Part shown: positions 9,881 to 18,657 of the stretch, one piece after another
Layout of the letters: each line of letters opens with the position of its first letter
How positions within the stretch are numbered: position 1 is the stretch's first letter
Assembly: GCA_036939355.1 (NCBI GenBank)
Contig: JALLAP010000236.1
Location: 1 to 24,469 of the forward strand
Length of the DNA stretch: 24,469 nt
Direction: 5' to 3'
DNA from: Thalassiosira profunda
Taxonomy: Eukaryota > Bacillariophyta > Thalassiosirophyceae > Thalassiosirales > Thalassiosiraceae
Made by a program: the position numbers and the translations under genes
Notes under the pieces: model-generated
Database searches by the model: none
Told to the model about the DNA's origin: nothing
What the model saw: only the letters and a program-made list of their open reading frames with translations

Positions 9881-10299
9881 AGTGATGGGCGCGTCACGTG
9901 CGGCGGGCAGGATGAGCTCTTGCTCGAGAGAGCCGCGGCGCGGAGTTGCTCTGCTGCTCTGCTGGGGGGCTCCGCGTCCGCGTCACGCGAGGGGCGGAGG
10001 CAGCTCTCCATCCCGCACCCTCAGTCACGAGTCATACGATAAGGAATCAATACTATTTGACGTAGGAATCAATACTATTTGACGTAGGAATTCATACGGG
10101 ACTCATTTCCGACCCCCTTTGCCCTTTTTTGTCGTCCTCCTCCACTCTTCTCTGATCTGAGCAAGGGGACGCCGGCGCTGTCGGCGGGCAAGGTTGCAGC
10201 AGAGCGAGGCCGTCACGGACGTCGTTTCCTTTCCCAGGCGGCTCGGGAGCCGAGCTAGCGATTTGCCCGTCATCGAGAGGGTGCACCGAAAAAAGTAGG
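9881..10299. promoter_or_regulatory. Shared upstream region of two divergent genes
   Basis: The start codons of the MORN-ankyrin gene (minus, 9880) and the ACBP-ankyrin gene (plus, 10300) face away from each other across 419 bp, so both promoters must lie here or overlap. A direct duplication containing TGACGT is present at 10042-10085. The gap contains no other supported gene. Confidence 0.6.
10042..10085 (+). promoter_or_regulatory. Two tandem 22-bp copies each carrying TGACGT
   Basis: Copies at 10042-10063 and 10064-10085 are identical, starting AGGAATCAATACTATT and ending TGACGT, with the start of a third copy (AGGAATTCATACG) after them. TGACGT is a bZIP/CRE-type core. In the diatom Phaeodactylum the same core is known as a CO2/cAMP-responsive element upstream of a carbonic anhydrase gene. 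Regulatory function here is inference. Confidence 0.5.
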
Positions 10300-11319
10300 A
10301 TGGTGCAGCACCAAACGCAGCAGAGGGCGTGGATGGCGGGAGGGGCGTTGGCGTTGGCGGCGCTGGGGTTGATTTGGTACAGAAAGTCTGCCCGAAAGGC
10401 ACGCCGCCGCGGCAGAGAGGGGAAGGGGCTGCCGCGAGATCTCTTGTTGGACGACGACGATGGATTCGACGGGACGCCGGAGGAATTGCAGCAGGTGTTC
10501 GATGAGGCGGCCAAGGTGGCGAGGAAATTTCCCGATGGGATGCTGGACCAGAGGGACCAGCTCATGCTGTACGGGCTGTACAAGCAGGCGAGGGAGGGGG
10601 ATCGAAATGCCGATGCGGCACCGTCGAAGGTGAATGTGGTTGCGTACGCCAAGTACGATGCGTGGGGCAAATTCACCGGATTGCCGAGAGAGTTTGCAAT
10701 GAAGAAGTATTGCGAAGTGGTCTATAATTTCTCGAGCGGAGGGCAATCTTCGTTCGGCGATGGTGAGGGGGGCGACAACGATGATGTGGTGTATGACGAC
10801 GATTGCGACAAGCAGTTGGACGAAGACGGGTGCCCTATCAACGCGGGCGACGACGAGGGGATGATGTCGGGGATGGGCATACGACAAAGCACGCTGTCGG
10901 GAAACGCAGACGAGGCACAAAAGGATAGTGGCTCCACCCCGGAGGTTCGTCTCCGCAATGCAGCAATGTCCAACGATGTCGCGGCGCTCCGAGAGGCACT
11001 GGAAGGTGTGAGCGACATGGACGATGCCGACGAGTCGGGCCAAACCGCGCTCCATTTTGCAGCCGATAGAGACAGTGAAGACTGCTTGAAGGCGTTGATA
11101 GAAGCCGGGGCCAATGTTGACGCGACCGACGTCGATGGAATTGGCGTGTTGCAGACTGCACTCAGCGCCGGTTTGGATGTTGCATTAGTACGGTTATTGT
11201 TAGAGACCGGGGCAGACCCGGATGCGAGTGATGTGGATGGGGACACGCCTCGGATGTGGGTGGCAGAAGAAGGCGACGAAGATATGCAGCATCTGTTTGC
11301 ATCTTTCCCTGCTAGGTAG
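10300..11319 (+). CDS. Membrane-anchored acyl-CoA-binding protein with ankyrin repeats
   Basis: 339 residues, no introns. The ATG at 10300 has A at -3 and G at +4. An N-terminal hydrophobic segment (about 12-26) followed by a very basic stretch (about 29-41) looks like a single membrane anchor. The acyl-CoA-binding domain spans about 62-145, with LYGLYKQAREGD and the AKYDAW motif that carries the CoA-contacting lysine and tryptophan. The usual first lysine of the KAKxDAW context is replaced (AYAKYDAW). A long acidic linker (about 155-205) precedes about three ankyrin repeats (217-330), for example TALHFAADRDSEDCLKALIEAGANV. The order TM-ACBP-ankyrin matches plant ACBP1/ACBP2 and resembles animal ACBD6. 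Its expected role is binding and trafficking of long-chain acyl-CoA at ER or plasma membrane, with ankyrin-mediated partners. Its stop is 17 nt from that of the convergent PLC gene. Confidence 0.92.
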   Translation: MVQHQTQQRAWMAGGALALAALGLIWYRKSARKARRRGREGKGLPRDLLLDDDDGFDGTPEELQQVFDEAAKVARKFPDGMLDQRDQLMLYGLYKQAREGDRNADAAPSKVNVVAYAKYDAWGKFTGLPREFAMKKYCEVVYNFSSGGQSSFGDGEGGDNDDVVYDDDCDKQLDEDGCPINAGDDEGMMSGMGIRQSTLSGNADEAQKDSGSTPEVRLRNAAMSNDVAALREALEGVSDMDDADESGQTALHFAADRDSEDCLKALIEAGANVDATDVDGIGVLQTALSAGLDVALVRLLLETGADPDASDVDGDTPRMWVAEEGDEDMQHLFASFPAR

Positions 11320-11336
11320 ACACGAATCTTTTATCA

Positions 11337-14131
11337 TTACACAATATATTTGATATCCACATGCAGGAGAACCCGGGCCATAGCGTACGCTCCGTGCTGC
11401 GAACTGTGATCGTAAAACTGCACGGTTCGGTATCCTCGTCTCAAGCATGACACGGGCACCGCAGCCTTGCACATCTTATCGTCTGCATCGTAGAGCAACG
11501 AGGTTGTTGAGAGGAAGAATGCGTGTTATGCAAGAAGTCCCCAGACGACTCACCAATGAATCCCTGATCAGAGTCCACCACAACGAGCTCCAGCATTGCC
11601 TCTTCGGAGTTGACACGAAACTCAAAGACCTCCGAATCATTCCACTGCGGAGAAAATCCATTGTCCCTTACTGAACTTGTCTTGCGCTCCGTCGCATTCA
11701 GCCACTGCCTTTGGCCGGACTCGCTTCGTTTCACCACACTACTGCCCTTCGACTCATCACCGGCAACGTCATGGACTCGAACGACCACGTATGGATCGAT
11801 GACTGCACAGAGACGGGGCGAGGGCAAGGGTCAGAACTGCTCTGAAATTGAACATTAATCAGCGAAGAAGAAATGAGCTCTCACCTTCTCCCACCGATTC
11901 TCCGTATGGCTTGGGCAGGCACGATCCCGACAGGACCCTGATCCGCAGCGACATTTTCCGATTGGAGCTGGACTCGTTGTCCAGAACACTTGGCGGCTTG
12001 TGCACGTAGCCACAGCCGCCGTTTTCGAGGAATCGTCCGTCGTTTAAATTCATCGGCGAGTCGTCGGTCTGAAAGTTAAGCGCCACCAGTTGCGCACCCA
12101 CGGACCATGCCACCACTGGATTGTAGTTGCTAGAGTCGATGCGTCCACCTGCAGGGTAGATCCGACTCATGTGATCTCGGTTGTATTCCTTCCACTGAGG
12201 CAATGTGTCCTTATTGAGGACCTTCAAGACTTTGGTCTCGGAAAATGAGTGCATGTCGGACAAGGGGAGATCCACGCTCGCGCCGAAGCGCTTGAATTTG
12301 ACGCCATTGAACAACGTCAGCCTCGCCAGCTCGGGCACAATCTTTGGCAGGCGGGCGTTTGGCGTTTCGCCAGCCACAGAATCTCCAATCTGCTCAACCA
12401 ACGAATCCTCAAACAAAGACTCCATATCCTGCCCGTCTTCCATCGATTCTGCCGTCGTCTCATCGTCCTCTTTCTCCGGCGGGCGCTTCCCCTTGATGAC
12501 CACCTTGCCTCTCAGCTCCAATGGCGAGGGCAAGTGATCGTGGCTCGCCGGGACGTACAACAAGTCTCCCAGCTGCTCGTTCAGAGCTTCCGCCATTTTT
12601 TCCTGGTACGGATGCGAGCAGTGATTCTCCAAGGATAAGATGATTGGAAATGTATCTGGGTTTGCGTCGAGGTAGCCTCGCACGCTGATGATGATGCCAC
12701 GGAAGGGAATCTTAGAGGTCAGCGTGTAGCCGTGATACACCTGTAAAAACAGAGGTTAGAGTATCGCAGTGCGATGACAAGAGGAGAAACGCAAGACAAG
12801 ACTCTACACACCACCGGCTCGCCCTGATCGCCATCCCAACAGTCGAGCTCAAGACACTTGCACCCTCTCTGCAACGCCACAGCATAGGCTTGTACGGAGC
12901 TGGGAGATTTCAGCTGATCCCCCGTCAGGTAGGTGTTGTGGCTGGAGTTGATCCAATAGTGCGATAGTGGACTCTCCAGCGTGCTCGTGTCGAGTTTCAG
13001 CTTCTCCGGATTGTAAACATCATTCTCCGAGCTCATGAGAAACTCCCTGAACCGCAATCGGTCGATCGATTTGTCGTCTCCCTTCCCCTCGGCATCCAGA
13101 CGGTCGACGGCGCCCGAAATCTCCACGCCATTCAGCTCCGAGAAGAGCTTCCGGACATCGTCGAGAGTGGCTTTCGTCTCGTTTTGCTCTTGGTGGAGGA
13201 ATTTCGCCAGGAAGTCCTCCGCCGCGACGCTCTCCTTCGGCCCAAACACCTCCTCAAAGATGGCATCGCTCGCCCTCGTCCCTTCGTTTTGCTGCATTTG
13301 GATGTGCCTCAGGATGTAAAGACACTCGTCGAACGTGATCCCGTGCCGCTGCTTGGCATGATGGCCCAGCCTCCCGCCCTTCTTCGGCACCTTCTCCGCC
13401 AGGAATTCTTTGAAGATTTTTGTGGCCTTTTCGCGCTTCAGGTAGATGTTGATCCGCCCCAGGAGTTGGAGAAACTCTCCCTGATCGACGAGGCCGGACT
13501 TGTTCCAGTCGGTGTCATACCAGGCGTACCGCAGCAGCAGCTCTTCCCTCCCCACGTGCTTCTGGGACGAATTATAGGCCTCCCGTATGATTTGGATGGC
13601 ATCGACCACCGCCCTCCGGTCCTCTTCGCATTCCACGAGAAAATCCGTGGTGGCAACGTTGTTATGAAAGACGGAAATCGCCTCGCGGAAGTTCACCGTC
13701 GGATTCTTCTCCCGGCACGCCTCCAGCTTTCGACTCCCGACGTAGCCGCTCTGGACGAACAAGATGTCCGACACGTCGATGACGCGCAGGTGATGCTTCG
13801 CCAGCACGCTCCCCTTCTCCTGCCCCATGACCTTGCCCACCACGGTGGCGTACGCCTTGAAGCCGCGGTAGTGAAAGCGATCGGCCAGTGACTCTTTGTT
13901 CCCCATCTTATGGTGGCTGACGAAGAGGGTGAATAGGTCGTCCGACAGGGTGAGGATGCGCGGGGCGATGGCGCCGTTGCTCGACACCTTGCGTATCTCC
14001 AGCCCTTCCAGGAGCTTGGGAGATATGCGCGGCTTGACGTCCGCGAGGGCGGAACCGACGTGGGTGTCGGGGGTGGTGGTGACGAGCCGCTCGGACTTTT
14101 GGCGGTGGAAGTGGTGATGGTGCTGCGTCAT
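11337..14131 (-). CDS. Phosphoinositide-specific phospholipase C (PH-EF-X-Y-C2), four exons
   Basis: Exons (minus) are 14131-12812, 12740-11885, 11802-11554 and 11482-11337, with introns of 71, 82 and 71 nt, all GT-AG. The spliced frame is 856 residues. The upstream open frame reaches 14212, but its first codon is TTG; the ATG at 14131 has A at -3. Domains: PH-like (about 38-165), an EF-hand with a complete loop [15 protein letters not shown] (about 205-220), PLC-X (about 388-530), an acidic X-Y linker, PLC-Y (about 570-700) and C2 (about 704-856). Catalytic signatures are intact: [22 protein letters not shown] spanning the first splice, and LSLENHC. Y-box markers SFSE, SRIYP and GYVHKP are present. 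It should hydrolyse PIP2 to IP3 and diacylglycerol in a Ca2+-dependent way at the plasma membrane. The architecture is delta-like. Confidence 0.95.
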
Positions 14132-14467
14132 CTTGCGGTGAATGCACCGAGAGGTTGGCGGAGGTGGAGGGGCACTTGATAGAATTATTTGCCCCCCGAC
14201 ACCGATCAGCAAAACAAGCGTCGTCGAGAGGGACTGGGAGGCGGGATGGAGGCTGGCGAGGCGGCTGGTGCAACGAAGTGCCTTTGGGCTTTGGGGGAGC
14301 GGAGGCGGTGCTGTGGAGGTGGAGCGTTGGAGGTGCGAGGGAGGCGTTGTTGAGTTGCAGATCCTTCGCGCGCCACACTTTCACTTCAAGCCTTTCAAGC
14401 TGTGAGAACATAATATGGTACACACATCAAGTTTCAAGTTGCGGGTGCTGGCCACGCTCCCCTCAGC
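14132..14467. promoter_or_regulatory. Upstream region between PLC and the broken Rieske gene
   Basis: This 336-bp gap separates the PLC start (minus) from the Rieske-derived sequence (plus). It is G-rich on the plus strand (repeated GGAGG/GGTGG) and holds only shadow ORFs. An ATG at 14415 is in the same frame as the Rieske domain but meets TGA at 14469 after 18 codons. Confidence 0.4.
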
Positions 14468-15140
14468 ATGACGCTATCACCGACGTCGTCGTCCCTGGGC
14501 GCCCTGCTCTCCGCGCCGCCGATGCTGGCCGCCCTGCTTGTTGCTCGGCCGTCTCGTCGTTTCAAAGCGACTCAAGGATACCCGGCCACAACATCGAGCT
14601 CTCCTCCGACTCTCCTCCCTGAATGGCCACGCCGAGTTGCAAACCGAAGGTCTAGCAACCTCTACTGCCGCCGCCACATTGGGGGCGTGGGTTCCCATTG
14701 GAAGCAAATCCGCACTCCAGTGCCCGACACGCGTCGAGGTGATGGGCCTCGACCTCGTTCTGTGGGACGACGATGATCGATGGTCCGTCCTGCGCGATGT
14801 CTGCCCTCATCGATTAGCCCCGCTATCGCAGGGCCGGGTCGACCGAAGCGCCAATCCAAACTGCATCGAGTGCCCCTACCACGGCTGGCAGTACGATGCC
14901 GACGGCAAGCTCACAAAAATCCCGCAGATGGAGGAGCCCGCAAACCTCTCGCCCGCGCTGGTGGACAAAGCATCCGCCCAAAGCTATCCCGTCCACGTCA
15001 CGGGGGACTTGGTCTGGGCCTTCCTCCCTTCGTCCGTGCACGGCGAGTCGTTCCCGCAGGAGCTGCTCCCAGAAGATTACTATTGCAACGGGCTGAGGAG
15101 GGATTGCATCGATTCGGCATTTTCAGGAAACAGAAAATGG
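14468..15140 (+). pseudogene. N-terminal half of a PaO/Tic55-type Rieske oxygenase
   Basis: The frame containing 14538-15341 encodes a Rieske [2Fe-2S] domain: CPHRLAPL at 14802 and CPYHGWQYD at 14871 give the CxH and CxxH cluster ligands, with the spacing and flanking WVPIGS...LWDDDDRWSVL typical of pheophorbide-a-oxygenase-like proteins. No ATG opens this frame after the TGA at 14469. The nearest ATG at 14468 is in another frame and encodes a hydrophobic leader (around LGALLSAPPMLAALLVA) that could be a plastid signal. An unseen intron or a frameshift is therefore required. After LPEDYYCNGLRRDC (about 15070-15110) the expected mononuclear-iron helix motif (D/E-x3-D-x2-H-x4-H) does not appear and unrelated sequence follows. 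The family acts in chlorophyll breakdown or the plastid envelope. Confidence 0.75.
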
Positions 15141-15147
15141 ATTTTAG

Positions 15148-15675
15148 GCGCTGCCGCGGCAAGACAGCGCAGGAGGAACGGACCCAACGACGTTCTTGGA
15201 CGACAGGACTGGAGGGGCCGGCGGCAACACAGGACCAGCGTGGGTGTGGGCAACCGTGGCGACGGTGGCGACGTCCGCATCTCGGCCGGAGACACCGCGC
15301 TTAGCCCGTTCAACCACAAACCCGTTGAGACCACTGGTTGATCCGTCACCATATACTCGGGGCATTCCTACGAGGCCAGCTCGGGTTCCATCGACATCGC
15401 GACGGCCAACTCTGGCACGCAGGGCGTGTCAGGCGATCTGACCTTGACGACCGGCGACGCCACGAAAGGAGCGGCTGGATACTTCAGTGAGTCTCGAAAA
15501 GCTGTCTGAATTGTCAACGCATCCTTTATCTTGCTGCTTTCATCTCATGGAATTCCAAACTCTGTTTCAGGCATCGTCACTGGCGACTCCGTAGACGGAG
15601 CAGGGGGAGACATTGAGCTCGTGGCTGGAAGCTCGGAAGAGGCGCAGACGCACTCCTATGGCGGTATTGCGGGCG
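15148..15675 (+). pseudogene. Fragment of a Gly/Ser/Asp/Thr repeat-protein gene inside the Rieske locus
   Basis: Translation gives short glycine-spaced beta-type repeats resembling diatom secreted repeat proteins: DDRTGGAGGNTG (from 15199), then in a different frame GVGNRGDGGDVRISAGD, then, after a TGA at 15339-15341, SVTIYSGHSYEASSGSID and SGDLTLTTGDATKGAAGYF. A GT-AG intron at 15487-15570 (84 nt, GTGAG donor, TTTCAG acceptor) splices cleanly to SIVTGDSVDGAGGDIELVAG. The repeat register ends near GGIAGG (about 15655-15675), where PaO-like sequence resumes. The frame change near 15230 and the in-frame TGA (where the repeat register expects glycine, GGA) indicate a non-functional piece. The intact intron argues for a DNA-level rather than a retro-transcribed origin. 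Left and right edges are approximate. Confidence 0.65.
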
Positions 15676-16310
15676 GGTTCGCTTCATATCCTCATTGGGC
15701 AACAACAAACTCTCCAAATTGCCCTTGCCGAACTGGCTCATCCATTTGCTAACCCTGAAGTGAGTCCGATGCGTATTTGGATCCGTGCATATTTCGCGTT
15801 GCTCACGCAAGTGTCCCGCCAGACTAACGGAGGGCGACTCAATACTACATGAGACGGAACGAGAAGCGCGATCAACCAACGATGACACGGAAACTTCGCG
15901 ATATATAACACCAACGGTCGCCGATAAGGGCGTCATGGCGTACAGAAAGTGGTGGCGAGAAAATGGATTATCGGATGCACCTCCTCACACTTGGCCCAGC
16001 ACGCGCCGGTGCACTCGGATTATTCATCCCGCGTCACGAGTATACCAACACGTGGCAAATTCACACCAAATCGTGCGGCCACTGTCGTGCGGCGCTTAGG
16101 AGAGCGAAATGGCTGCGAAAGTGGAGCATCGTCGCAGGCGTATCGGCTGCATTGGGAGCCAGCTCCCTGCGACGACCGACGGTCTCTGTGCTTGCGGGGC
16201 TCATCGGAGTGCTGTTGAGCTCGGTGGGCAACAACTGGAAGGAAAGCCACGAAGTGATTTCCCGGCTACAATGCCATTTCACTGGACTGAGCAATGCAAA
16301 AAGGCGTGGG
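15676..16310 (+). pseudogene. C-terminal half of the PaO-type Rieske oxygenase
   Basis: PaO-like sequence resumes with GRVRFISSLGNNKLSKLPLP then NWLIHLLTLK, is interrupted by a 63-nt GT-AG intron (15760-15822), and continues in frame as LTEGDSILHETEREARS and VMAYRKWWRENGLSDAPPHTW. Near 16030-16038 the frame changes by one base to EYTNTWQIHTKSCGHCRAAL. That segment carries the CxxC (16074 and 16083) typical of the PaO C-terminus. Hydrophobic segments around WSIVAGVSAALGA and VLAGLIGVLLSSVG follow, then NNWKESHEVI. These match the C-terminal soluble, CxxC and transmembrane order of PaO-like plastid envelope oxygenases. The end is uncertain; the open frame runs on to a stop at 16509-16511 over the antisense coiled-coil gene. 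The frameshift and the missing middle domain support a pseudogene. Confidence 0.7.
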
Positions 16311-16390
16311 CGTGGACGACTCATGCTCTATGTTACGCCAAAGCACACAACAATCGAGCGCTACTTTTCGTTGGACCCCACATCCGCTGC

Positions 16391-16792
16391 TCAGGTCGGC
16401 GGGGCGAAGCGCGGAAACGTCTTCATCCGAAGCTGCTTCAGTTGGGATCGCAGCCGGGCAATCTCTTTTGCCCTCGAGTCGTTGCCGGCGTGCAGCCGCG
16501 AGTGCAACTGAATCCTCCTCATCTTATGATTTTGGTCGACGGCGGTGTTTCTTCCCTGAAGTTGGCAGGAGAATCATTGTGACATTACGACAACAGACGA
16601 GCGCAGGAGAGAAGGAGACCGGGAACGGCTCACCGTGGCAACCTCGTTGAACGAAGCCTTTGTTTCCATAACACGTTGTTGGAGTGAGACGATTTGCTCA
16701 CGGAGGGCCTCGTTCTCGGCTTCCTTTTGTTTGATTTCCTTTGCAAACCGCTCCGACTCCTTCTCGAGGCTCTGCAATTGCGCCTCGCTCAT
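16391..16792 (-). CDS. Small two-exon coiled-coil protein
   Basis: Exon 1 is 16792-16634 (53 codons; ATG with A at -3) and exon 2 is 16555-16391, ending in TGA. A 78-nt intron with a GTGAG donor and TTCAG acceptor is in phase 0. The spliced product is 107 residues. Heptad-rich coiled coil occupies most of exon 1 (SLEKESERFAKEIKQKEAEN onward) and resumes in exon 2 (SRAKEIARLRSQLKQLRMK). The splice joins VAT to GRNTAVDQ without a stop, which supports the model. No known family was recognised. It may be a structural or adaptor protein. Its second exon is antisense to the open tail of the broken Rieske gene. Confidence 0.65.
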
Positions 16793-17000
16793 GCTTGGAC
16801 GGGATGCTTCTTGGTTTCACCAACGCAATGAATTTTTAAAGCGAATGTGTCAATTGACCCTACTTATGTCAGGGTCCATTAAGTATTGTCAGCAATAAAC
16901 AAGCTGTTGTGTGTCAATCCAACAATAACCTCTCATGCAAGCAGCCACAAAATTGTACTCCTGTGAGTGCACCGTCTTGTGCGTCATCAGCTCGTACCTA

Positions 17001-18380
17001 TTACTCTGAGGCGCCCCTCCAGCTGAAAAGGTCGGGTCTGTGCCGAACGATGCGATAGACCGAATCCAGCCTGATGACACCAAGCTTTGATTTCGCCGTC
17101 GGAATAGTCGCCTTTCGGAACTCCTCCTTCCTCCAGATCTTCAGAGGAGGCCAGTGATATTCGATGATGGTTTTGGTCAGGAGACTGCTTGTGTCCGCCT
17201 CATCATCCTCATCATCGTTATCGTCCGCCTCATCATCGCTATCATCAAGGACGAACCAGGCGAGGATGCGCGGCAGAGCCCCCGTAGGAACAGACGATAC
17301 GCCAATGTTGAGGTCGCTCCAGGTGTGACACAACAGAATCTTGAGCCTCGCAGCCGCCATTTCATTCCCCTCAAACTTGGAATTCACCTCCAGCAAGGCG
17401 CGAAGGATGTTATAGTCCTTTGTACCCATGACGCGCTCGACGGCCTTTCCCAGGAACCAGCCCAACGATCGAAGCGTGTGGTTCGACTTGAGCACATTCT
17501 CAATCGTTGAACTGTTGCAGAGAAGCTTCAGCAGCATCGACCAGCCCATGCTGGTAATCCCCTCGTTCCCGTCGAGGCACAACTCTTCGAGGTTCGAATT
17601 GGTGTTCTCGGTCAATGAGTCGACCAGAAGGGAGACCTCATCGTCGCCAATGGCGTTGTCACTAAGTTCCAAAGAGTTCAGAGTGGGGTGATTGCTGAGT
17701 AGTTTGGCAAGCGACTCGCATGCTTTGCTGCCAATGCCTGTCTTGTCGAGATTGAGCCACTCAAGATGCACGTTCCTCATCAGTGCCTCAACGAGCTTGC
17801 CCAAATCAACGTCGCCTAAGCGGCTGCCCTGGAGTCTGAGGTACGTCAGTGTATCGCTCAATCGTCCGAGCAAGGCGGTGGACAGCAGATCAATCGCGGT
17901 GGAGTCCAGGGTACAGTCGCGAAGCCAAATGTACTTCAGGCTCGGGTTGCATGTCAGGAGCGAATCCAAGCAACCCATACGGCTAAGCCGCAGATCAAAC
18001 GAACGGAAGATGAAGTGATTGATGTGTTCGTTGGTCTGAAGTCCACGGCAAAATCCAGATTGCTGAATATCATCAAACTGGCTCTCAAAGACGCAGTAGC
18101 CGTCAGGAGGGTGCGCAGCGTTGCCGATAATTTGCCCCAGTCGCGCCCACGCTTTGGCGCTCAGTTCCTTGACGCCAATGTCATCAAGAGCATCGACTTC
18201 GACGTGCGGGTCGTCGTGCTTGATGCGTAGAATGTGGTCGACCTGCTCCTCCTCGAGCGAGCGAAACAGGTTCATATCGTCAGCATCCGATACGACAAAT
18301 CCATTCATCGTCTTCGCTCTCTTAACAGCCACTGAAAGCAGGCTAGCAAAACAGAGAGGGGGCGTGGGAGTCAGGGACAT
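17001..18380 (-). CDS. Leucine-rich-repeat protein (RNase-inhibitor-like LRRs)
   Basis: A 459-residue open frame without introns. The ATG at 18380 has T at -3; a second ATG at 18308 (residue 25) has A at -3 and precedes the conserved-looking NLFRSLEEEQVDHIL, so the shorter 435-residue start is quite possible. LRR units run from about residue 145 to 300, for example LEWLNLDKTGIGSKACESLA and LNSLELSDNAIGDDEVSLLV, typical of ribonuclease-inhibitor-like LRRs. The C-terminal part has LPRILAWFVLDDSDDE followed by an acidic Asp/Glu run (about 379-397), and ends with LDSVYRIVRHRPDLF. Diatoms commonly carry many LRR proteins with this kind of C-terminal block. A protein-binding role is inferred; no enzymatic domain is present. 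Confidence 0.85.
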   Translation of the reverse strand: MSLTPTPPLCFASLLSVAVKRAKTMNGFVVSDADDMNLFRSLEEEQVDHILRIKHDDPHVEVDALDDIGVKELSAKAWARLGQIIGNAAHPPDGYCVFESQFDDIQQSGFCRGLQTNEHINHFIFRSFDLRLSRMGCLDSLLTCNPSLKYIWLRDCTLDSTAIDLLSTALLGRLSDTLTYLRLQGSRLGDVDLGKLVEALMRNVHLEWLNLDKTGIGSKACESLAKLLSNHPTLNSLELSDNAIGDDEVSLLVDSLTENTNSNLEELCLDGNEGITSMGWSMLLKLLCNSSTIENVLKSNHTLRSLGWFLGKAVERVMGTKDYNILRALLEVNSKFEGNEMAAARLKILLCHTWSDLNIGVSSVPTGALPRILAWFVLDDSDDEADDNDDEDDEADTSSLLTKTIIEYHWPPLKIWRKEEFRKATIPTAKSKLGVIRLDSVYRIVRHRPDLFSWRGASE

Positions 18381-18657
18381 GAAACCACGAGAGCGACGAG
18401 CATAAAGGCTGGCACCAGTAGTCGTCCTTCACGGGGAGGCACGGCTACACCTCCAAGGTTTTCTGTCTGAATTCAATGTGTCTAATTCCATCCCCGATGC
18501 CAACGGACGAATGAGTACAACACAACCCGACCGCGTCTTGTCATACGCGAGTCAGTGTTGTCATTCCTGCGTCGCCGCCACCAAAAGGATGGCATGACAA
18601 TGGCGGGGACCAATCGTAGGTACGAAGAACCTCGGCACCGGCGCTCCCTCGGAACAG

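Noticed and set aside
10092..11246. Several minus-strand frames opposite the ACBP-ankyrin gene
   Set aside because: They mirror the coding strand of a well-supported ACBP/ankyrin protein and show no independent domain.
15700..15760. Leucine-rich-repeat look of SLGNNKLSKLP
   Set aside because: Context and the splice to LTEGDSILHETERE fit the PaO C-terminal half better than an LRR protein.
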